Positions 58,293-64,000 of a stretch of DNA of 64,000 bases are shown piece by piece. A model generated the notes under the pieces. That model saw nothing but the letters and a program-made list of their open reading frames with translations. It was not told the DNA's origin and did no database searches. Within the stretch, counting starts at the first letter, position 1; the number at the start of each line of letters is the position of its first letter. The stretch comes from an uncultured Bacteroidales bacterium (GTDB lineage: Bacteria; Bacteroidota; Bacteroidia; Bacteroidales; Paludibacteraceae). The position numbers and the translations under genes are program-made. The stretch spans positions 124,001-188,000 of the forward strand of contig CAMOJA010000002.1 in NCBI GenBank assembly GCA_946616535.1, in the 5' to 3' direction.

Positions 58293-60092
58293 ATGAAAGC
58301 TCGAAAATTCATAATTTTATGGGTAGCAGCCGTGTTCTGCGGTGGTTCTCTTTTTGCACAGAGTATAGAGTCTATCAAGGCCAGCAGTAAGTGGCTTTGG
58401 GGCGAGGGAAACGGTGAGACGTTGGAAGAGGCGGATCAGCGTGCTTTGCGGGATTTGGGTAGCCAGATTTCGTTGAGTGTGGTGAGTTCGACTCAGACGG
58501 AGATAGAGAACCAGCAGTATGGTGATGAGGCCATCTCTTCCACGCGCACGAAAGGAACCACGCAGATTGGATCAAATGTGACGCTGAATAACTGTCAGCG
58601 AATAGTTACGAAGCATAAGAACTCTTATCAGGTGCTGCGGTATATTGAAAAATCGGAGATCGATAAGATGTACGAGCGCCTGGAGCAGAAGATTCGGGAG
58701 CTGGTAGAGCAAGCCAAGAAGGCAGAGGCACAAGAGAAGATCGGTGACGCGCTGCGTTTTAACTACTGGGCGTTTAAGTTAATTTCCGCCCTGCCGACGG
58801 AGCGTCAGTATGCGCTGCGAGGTGAAAATGGAATGCTGATGTCGGAGTTGACCAATGGTATTGCTGAGATGATGAATGCCGTCCAAGTGGAAGCTAAGGG
58901 TGTGATGAATGGTGAGGACAACAAGACGGTTGAGCTGCGCTTTGTATATAAGGGTAAACCCATGGTAAACGGCGACTTCTACTATAATGATGGTTCGGAT
59001 TGGATGCCTATGAAGATCAAGGACGGAGTGGGTGTAGCGGAAATCCCGAATCACATGAGTCGATTTAATGTGCGCCTGGAGTACGAGTATCGTTATCTTT
59101 GGAAGAGCGACCCGACGGTTCAGACTATAATGCAGCAAAACCCTCAGTTAATGCCGTTCCCCGGTAGTAGCAAGTCGGTGCTTCTGAGCAGTGCACCTAA
59201 GCAGGAGACGCAGTTTTCCAGTGTCAAAGAATTAACGAAGACGATTCGTACGGATGCAATCGGTTATGCTATCGCCCCGAAAGATATCAAGCAACAGGCT
59301 AAGATTATCTATCCGATTGTGGACGCGATAGAAACCAAACACTTCGATGCCATTCGCCCGTATTTCACGGAAGAGGGATGGAAATGGTATGAGAAGCTGG
59401 TGAAGTTCGGCAATGCGAAAATCATCGAGAAGCCGGAGTTGCAGATCACTGCCTTTGAGGACGGCTATCTGGTGCGCGGCGTGAAGGCGAACTTCAGTTT
59501 TAAGAAGAACAACACTCAGTTTGTTGAGGATCTGGTGTTCTATCTCAAGGACGATTTGGTTCAGGCCGTTAACTTCGGATTGGAACAGTCGGCAATACAA
59601 GATATCAAAAGCCAAGGAGACTGGAATGATACATCTCGTTTGGTGCTGATTAATTTCCTGGAGAACTACAAGACGGCTTATGCTTTGGAGCGTCTGGATT
59701 ACTTGGAGGCAGTGTTCTCGGATGATGCGCTCATCATCGTAGGAAACAAAGTGCCGCAGAAACGGAAGATGGAGATACAGGCGGAAGATATGGACCTGTA
59801 TAATAAGAAACGTCTTACCAAAAGCGAATATATTGCGCACATGCGACAGGTGTTTGACAAACAGGAATTTGTGAATATCCATTTTGAGGATGCTTCGGTC
59901 AAGAAGACCAGTCGTAAAAATGAGCGTTATCAGATTCTGATCAAGCAGATTTATTCATCGGCAACTTATGCTGATACCGGTTATTTATTCCTATTGGCGG
60001 ACTTGACGGACCCGAAGAATCCGATCATACATGTGCGCGTGTGGGATGAACAAAAAAATAACTTGATGAATTATGGCGAATGGAATTATTAA
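58293..60092 (+). CDS. LPP20-like exported protein with NTF2-like repeats, unknown function
   Basis: A 599-residue protein from the ATG at 58293 (MKARKFIILWVAAVFCGGSLFA, a signal peptide; the frame opens at 58266 inside the promoter). The first part, ASSKWLWGEGNGETLEEADQRALRDLGSQI, resembles the LPP20 domain. A coiled segment (about 130-165) follows. The second half (about 330-600) contains two segments with a pattern like NTF2-type domains (VDAIETKHFDAIRPYFTEEGWKWYEKL and LENYKTAYALERLDYLEAVFSDDALI). No enzyme motif was recognised. It overlaps the PEGA gene by 20 bases. Confidence 0.65.
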   Translation: MKARKFIILWVAAVFCGGSLFAQSIESIKASSKWLWGEGNGETLEEADQRALRDLGSQISLSVVSSTQTEIENQQYGDEAISSTRTKGTTQIGSNVTLNNCQRIVTKHKNSYQVLRYIEKSEIDKMYERLEQKIRELVEQAKKAEAQEKIGDALRFNYWAFKLISALPTERQYALRGENGMLMSELTNGIAEMMNAVQVEAKGVMNGEDNKTVELRFVYKGKPMVNGDFYYNDGSDWMPMKIKDGVGVAEIPNHMSRFNVRLEYEYRYLWKSDPTVQTIMQQNPQLMPFPGSSKSVLLSSAPKQETQFSSVKELTKTIRTDAIGYAIAPKDIKQQAKIIYPIVDAIETKHFDAIRPYFTEEGWKWYEKLVKFGNAKIIEKPELQITAFEDGYLVRGVKANFSFKKNNTQFVEDLVFYLKDDLVQAVNFGLEQSAIQDIKSQGDWNDTSRLVLINFLENYKTAYALERLDYLEAVFSDDALIIVGNKVPQKRKMEIQAEDMDLYNKKRLTKSEYIAHMRQVFDKQEFVNIHFEDASVKKTSRKNERYQILIKQIYSSATYADTGYLFLLADLTDPKNPIIHVRVWDEQKNNLMNYGEWNY

Positions 60093-62358
60093 ATCGTGGT
60101 TAATCGTCCTGCTGTTGGGCATGGCGGTTGGCATGTCGGCACAGCAATATCAGGTAAAAGCGACAGAGTGTAGCGAGGATATGATGGATTTCTCGCAGCG
60201 TTCGACGCGGGTAGTGGACCAGAACGGCGACCAATGCGCTGTGCTGCGTATAGAATCGGCTATTCCCGGTTTGCTGAAGTTTGAGCTTGGTGCACAAGAT
60301 ATCGAACATAAAGAGATTAAGGACGATGAAGTATGGCTGTGGGTGAGCGCGAGTGTGAAGAAAATAACCATTCGTTGTGATGGCTGTAAGCCTTTAAAGG
60401 ACTATCGCCCGGGTAATTTGGAAGGTGGACATATCTATCATTTTAAGGTGACGACGGGTCATCCCAAAGAGCAAGCAACTAAGCAGCACATGCACATCTT
60501 ATGTCATCAGGTGCCGTTCTTCGTTTCGATAGACGGAAAGCCGGCCGTGGAGTCAACAAAGAACCAGTTCTCGCAAGAGTTGAGTTTGGGTACGCATAAT
60601 ATCGTTGTTTCAGCGACTCATTATAAGTCGTTCTCCAAGGATATCAAGTTGACTCGTTCGGCGGCTTCGCGTGATACGGTGACCTTGGATCCTAACTACG
60701 GTACTGTAACTATCCGTCCGAATGTGCAGGGCTGTAAGTTGTTTATCGACAATCAGGAGTATGGCATCAATGGTGAGATAAAACTGGACGTGGGTCAGCA
60801 CCAGATCTCTGTTCGTAAAGACAAATATACCTCGCATGAAGAGAAGATAGTTGTCCATATTGGCGATAAGCATATCGTGAACGCTAATCTAACGCCTAAC
60901 TTCATTTCGGTAACCATTACGGCGAAGGAGCCGGAGACGGAGATTTATATCAATGAAGAATATAAGGGCGTTGGAAAATGTGTGTTTGAGTTTGACTACA
61001 ACGAGCGTTACGATATTGAGGGGCGTCGAAAAGGCTGCCAGCCCCACATTGTAGATCGTCACGACTTCAATGCCAATTCGCCGAAAACAATTGCCATTCC
61101 GGAGTTGAAGCGTCTGTACGGAAAATTGAATATCTCTTTCTTACCGAAGGAGGCTACGTTGAAGATCGACGGTATCACCCGTCCTACGAAGAACGGTGAG
61201 TTCAGTGATTCGCGAATGCCTATTGGTCAGCATGTGATTCAGGTGCGTCATGACGACTATCGTTCAGCAGAAGAGACGGTAATTATTGAGAACGGTGAAC
61301 TGACGGCAAAGAGTTATGAACTGATTAAGGTGCCCACAGGCATTGTGACCATTAAGACGGACGAAGGTGTGGCGATTTTGCTGCGTCAAGATAACGACCT
61401 GATTTACAAGAGTTCGTCCGAATGGACAGGTAAGTTACCGATAGGAGAGAATGAGATTGTATTACGCAACACCGATGGGTTGGAATGCGAGTATAAGATT
61501 CTTGTGGATGAAGATAAGAAGATGGAGAAGAAACTGAAGTTCTTCCGTAACTTAAAAGTCTCGGCTCCAACCGGTTCAAAAGTGATGATTCAATCCGATG
61601 AGGAGAATAAGGAATACAGTGCGAATAAGAAGTTAACGCTGCAGCCTCAGGAGTATACGGTAATTGTATCTCGTAAGAACTACGCTGATTGGATCTCTAC
61701 TGTGGACTTGTCTCCGGCTCGTTCCCAGTATGTGAAGCTGAATGCAGTAATGTATCGTGAAGGAGGCAGCACCTCGAGCAGTTCGAGTAGCAGTTCGTCG
61801 AGCAGTTCTACCAGTACCGGTTCGACTCGCCGCGCCTCGCGTTCAACGGACTTCCTGGATCGCTTCTATAGTTACTCGGGTGATTTCTATATCGGAGTGA
61901 TCGGAATGGGTTATACGTATAACATCGTCGATAAGACTCATTGGTTGAGTTTCAGTTTGCTGCCGATGCGTTTTAAGATGTTTGAGATGCACTTGTTTGA
62001 TATCGAGACGAATATTACGAACCTGTCCGCAGGAGGAGGACTGATGTCTCGCTGGATCTATAAACCGACGCTGCAGTTAGTCATCCCGGTTTATCAGAGC
62101 CTGAGTATCAACCTCTATGGGGGTGCAGGATTGGACATGAACTATGCGTTGAATACTATTGCAAAGAAGTCTATTGTAGCATCGAATGACTTCTATGCTG
62201 CAGCCGTAGCAGGTATCACTTTCCGTACGACAATGGCGTCTGTGATGCCAATTGATCTGTTTGCAGAATATCGCTATCCGATAGTAGGTCAAACGGATAT
62301 ACAGCCGCAAGGCTTCAGAGTAGGAATAAATATGAGTTTCGGAGCGCCGAAATGGTAA
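60073..62358 (+). CDS. Exported PEGA-repeat protein with Ser-rich linker and C-terminal barrel-like domain
   Basis: A 761-residue protein. A signal peptide (to about 23) precedes an N-terminal beta-rich region and at least four PEGA-type repeats (YGTVTIRPNVQGCKLFIDNQEYG, ISVTITAKEPETEIYINEEYKG, YGKLNISFLPKEATLKIDG and a divergent one), each a strand-turn-strand unit ending in the G-x-H-x-I/V-x-V pattern. A serine tract (about residues 568-580) links to a C-terminal domain with amphipathic strands and the ending FRVGINMSFGAPKW, suggesting an outer-membrane anchor. It probably forms a surface or periplasmic scaffold. Confidence 0.75.
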   Translation: MANGIIKSWLIVLLLGMAVGMSAQQYQVKATECSEDMMDFSQRSTRVVDQNGDQCAVLRIESAIPGLLKFELGAQDIEHKEIKDDEVWLWVSASVKKITIRCDGCKPLKDYRPGNLEGGHIYHFKVTTGHPKEQATKQHMHILCHQVPFFVSIDGKPAVESTKNQFSQELSLGTHNIVVSATHYKSFSKDIKLTRSAASRDTVTLDPNYGTVTIRPNVQGCKLFIDNQEYGINGEIKLDVGQHQISVRKDKYTSHEEKIVVHIGDKHIVNANLTPNFISVTITAKEPETEIYINEEYKGVGKCVFEFDYNERYDIEGRRKGCQPHIVDRHDFNANSPKTIAIPELKRLYGKLNISFLPKEATLKIDGITRPTKNGEFSDSRMPIGQHVIQVRHDDYRSAEETVIIENGELTAKSYELIKVPTGIVTIKTDEGVAILLRQDNDLIYKSSSEWTGKLPIGENEIVLRNTDGLECEYKILVDEDKKMEKKLKFFRNLKVSAPTGSKVMIQSDEENKEYSANKKLTLQPQEYTVIVSRKNYADWISTVDLSPARSQYVKLNAVMYREGGSTSSSSSSSSSSSSTSTGSTRRASRSTDFLDRFYSYSGDFYIGVIGMGYTYNIVDKTHWLSFSLLPMRFKMFEMHLFDIETNITNLSAGGGLMSRWIYKPTLQLVIPVYQSLSINLYGGAGLDMNYALNTIAKKSIVASNDFYAAAVAGITFRTTMASVMPIDLFAEYRYPIVGQTDIQPQGFRVGINMSFGAPKW
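61769..61815 (+). repeat. Serine-codon repeat tract
   Basis: Alternating AGC/AGT/TCG serine codons, near-repeats of AGCAGTTCG, encode the Ser-rich linker of the PEGA protein. The codon mixture makes slippage less likely than in a pure repeat. Confidence 0.6.
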
Positions 62359-62410
62359 GTATTTATATATAATTAACTAACTTTTTACTAACCCTCAAAT
62401 TTTAAAAGTT

Positions 62411-63088
62411 ATGAAAAAATTTTTGACGGTAGCAATGGCCTTAATCGTTGCATGTGGTGTTACATTCGCAGAGTCGAATGACCAGAAACAAATCCGCAAA
62501 GAGCGCCAAGAGATTACTAAATTGGCAAAGAAAGAATTGAACACGAAAGTGGGCAAAGTCGTTAAGAAAGAAGCTAAACGTCTGAAAAAAGAAGGCTGGC
62601 AAGTAAAACCGGGTGCACTGCCCCTGGATAAACAGCTTGAGAGAGCTTACTTGATGCAGTACGAATATGATGAGGATCTGTTCCCGAAGTATATCATGGG
62701 TGAGGCTTCGTCTGTAGGTGAGAGCTATGATGCAGCTAAGACCGCTGCTTTGTCGCTGGCTATCACGAACCTTGCTGGTCAAATTCAGACCGAGGTAACT
62801 GCTTTGATCGAGAACACGGTAGCAAACAAACAATTGGATCCGGAAGATGCTGCATCCGTTGTTGAGTCTGTTATGGCAAGCAAGAACTTGATTTCTCAGT
62901 CTATCGGTCGTACGATTCCGGTAATGGAGTGCTTCCGCATCAACAGCAAGAAGAACAACGAGGTATTGGTTCGCATCGCTTACAACAGCGAGATGGCAAA
63001 GCAGGCTGCTAAGAAAGCCATCCGTCAGGATCTGGAAGAGAAGGGCAAGAAACTGCACGGTCAGTTAGACCAAGTATTAGGCTTCTAA
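62411..63088 (+). CDS. LPP20-like small exported protein, unknown function
   Basis: A 225-residue protein with a signal peptide (MKKFLTVAMALIVACGVTFA), a very basic coiled segment (about 25-65, rich in Lys and Glu), then a domain with YIMGEASSVGESYDAAKTAALSLAITNLAGQI, the LPP20-type pattern (G-E, then Ala-rich helix) also present in the 58293-60092 protein. A helical tail rich in Lys and Gln ends the protein. It is 52 bases downstream of the PEGA gene and probably belongs to the same envelope assembly. Confidence 0.65.
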   Translation: MKKFLTVAMALIVACGVTFAESNDQKQIRKERQEITKLAKKELNTKVGKVVKKEAKRLKKEGWQVKPGALPLDKQLERAYLMQYEYDEDLFPKYIMGEASSVGESYDAAKTAALSLAITNLAGQIQTEVTALIENTVANKQLDPEDAASVVESVMASKNLISQSIGRTIPVMECFRINSKKNNEVLVRIAYNSEMAKQAAKKAIRQDLEEKGKKLHGQLDQVLGF

Positions 63089-63152
63089 TGGAAGCAATAG
63101 GGTAGAGGTGGCTGAAACCCGCCTCTATTCACTATTTATCTTCGTGATAGTT

Positions 63153-64000
63153 ATGCGAAAAATTTTATGTATCCTCAGTGCCGTTTTAATGACCTCAATG
63201 GTTTCGGCGCAATCCCTGGAAGAGCAATTTAATGCTTTCCGCCAAGCAGCAGAAGATCATTATGCTTCGTTCCGCGAGGCAGCGAATGCGCATTATGCTG
63301 AGTTCTTACGTTCCGCATGGGAGTATTACGAGCAGACACCTGCCATACCTCGTCCGGAAGATAACCCGACTCCTCCGGTGATTTACAAGGATGATAAGAA
63401 GAAGCACCGGGATGAGGAAATTAAGGCCGATCCTGTACCGCAACCACTACCCGAACCGACACCTCAACCGATCGAACCGGTGATCGAGAATGATGCACCG
63501 ATGGATGTTGTGCGCGTGGAGTTCTATGGTAGCACCGTCGAGGCACGTTTTCCTCAAACGGACCGTTTATCCTTAACGAGGATTAATGGCGACCGTATTG
63601 CGGAGGCATGGGAACAGGTAGCAAAAGGGAAATATGAGAACCTGCTTTACGATTGTTTGGCAGCGCGCGATACCTATCGTTTGAGCGACTGGACCTATAT
63701 CCAACTCCTGCAGAAGATTACAGAAAAGAAATACGGGCGCTCGAACGAGGCCGTTTTGCTTCAGGCTTATCTGTACGCCAACTCAGGCTATAAGATGCGT
63801 CTTGGAGCTTCTCCCGACGGACAGATTCACCTGCTCGTAGGTAGTAACTATATTCTCTATGATAGATCTTTCTATTCCTTGACCGAAGGACGTTTCTTCC
63901 CGCTGACGGAAGTGAATGGCGGTTTAGCAATTTGTCAAGGTTCTTTTGAGGGCGAGAAACCGTTCTCTCTGCTGATGACGAAAGAACCACAGTTGGCGGC
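63153..64000 (+). CDS. Exported protein with F-x-x-A-A repeats, 3'-truncated by the window edge
   Basis: From the ATG at 63153 the frame is open to the last base (at least 282 residues). A signal peptide (MRKILCILSAVLMTSMVSA) is followed by short repeats of the type FRQAAEDHYASFREAANAHY, giving an amphipathic helix, then a Pro-rich linker (PVPQPLPEPTPQPIEP) and a globular region with HLLVGSNYILYD. Similar N-terminal helices precede varied C-terminal domains in Bacteroidales proteins. The family of the C-terminal part cannot be named from this fragment. Confidence 0.7.
   Translation, partial: MRKILCILSAVLMTSMVSAQSLEEQFNAFRQAAEDHYASFREAANAHYAEFLRSAWEYYEQTPAIPRPEDNPTPPVIYKDDKKKHRDEEIKADPVPQPLPEPTPQPIEPVIENDAPMDVVRVEFYGSTVEARFPQTDRLSLTRINGDRIAEAWEQVAKGKYENLLYDCLAARDTYRLSDWTYIQLLQKITEKKYGRSNEAVLLQAYLYANSGYKMRLGASPDGQIHLLVGSNYILYDRSFYSLTEGRFFPLTEVNGGLAICQGSFEGEKPFSLLMTKEPQLA

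Noticed and set aside
62441..63058. 205-codon frame antisense to the small LPP20-like gene
   Set aside because: Leu/Phe-rich shadow of a Lys/Glu/Ala-rich helical protein; the plus frame has the signal peptide.

Overview
The window is chromosomal DNA of a member of the Bacteroidota, most likely order Bacteroidales; the family cannot be fixed from this stretch. The evidence is the promoter grammar (TTTG, 20 nt, TAnnTTTG recurs in front of several transcription units), the general lack of Shine-Dalgarno sequences, and lineage-restricted families: GldG, a PorT-like barrel, DUF4295 beside rpmB/rpmG, DUF5683 beside parAB, DUF4886, and a Wzi-family protein. Coding density is very high and most genes overlap or nearly touch.

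Layout. 1-2989: 5'-truncated polA (whose 3'-5' exonuclease domain appears to be missing) and a DUF4886 protein. 3116-3316: tRNA-Asp and tRNA-Arg. 3430-5661: dtd, grpE, dnaJ. 5674-10658 (+): a surface-glycan set of a GT-C glycosyltransferase, GtrA, two exported proteins and an O-antigen ligase/polymerase-like protein. 10607-23261 (-): one long run starting with MlaE and MlaF, then two M6 metalloproteases with a small stand-alone propeptide-like protein between them, xth, lptB, a Kelch lipoprotein, a Wzi-like barrel, and four glycosyltransferase genes, one fused to a WaaP/InaA-like kinase. 23262-23770 is an AT-rich divergent control region.

23771-40402 (+): thiL followed by a large envelope-polysaccharide locus. 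It holds a GT2, UDP-glucuronate decarboxylase, Kdo genes (kdsC, kdsD) with an IspD-family cytidylyltransferase, a complete 2-aminoethylphosphonate (AEP) route (PEP mutase, phosphonopyruvate decarboxylase, AEP transaminase, CMP-AEP cytidylyltransferase) with an ornithine-cyclodeaminase-family protein and a LicD transferase, then a YfhO-type membrane protein and three glycosyltransferases. The simplest reading is that AEP is made, activated as CMP-AEP and attached by LicD to a surface glycan or lipid made by the flanking enzymes.

40399-50880 (-): MerR regulator, MltD-like lytic transglycosylase, DUF5683, parB, parA, a GT9 glycosyltransferase, PorT-like barrel, LysM/periplasmic-binding fusion, gldG and a double-parvulin foldase. 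51108-55959: DHH phosphoesterase (-), then rpmB, rpmG, DUF4295, a lipid kinase, and an AmgK-like kinase, RapZ-C protein and MurU-like nucleotidyltransferase. 55997-56069: tRNA-Lys (-). 56200-64000 (+): an NtrY-like histidine kinase and a set of exported envelope proteins (two LPP20-like, one PEGA-repeat, one N-terminal repeat protein that runs off the end).

The points most worth following are the AEP surface-decoration module with its extra OCD-family enzyme, the M6 protease/propeptide trio, the glycosyltransferase-kinase fusion, the shortened PolA, and a set of seven-nucleotide tandem arrays that sit inside or at the ends of reading frames.
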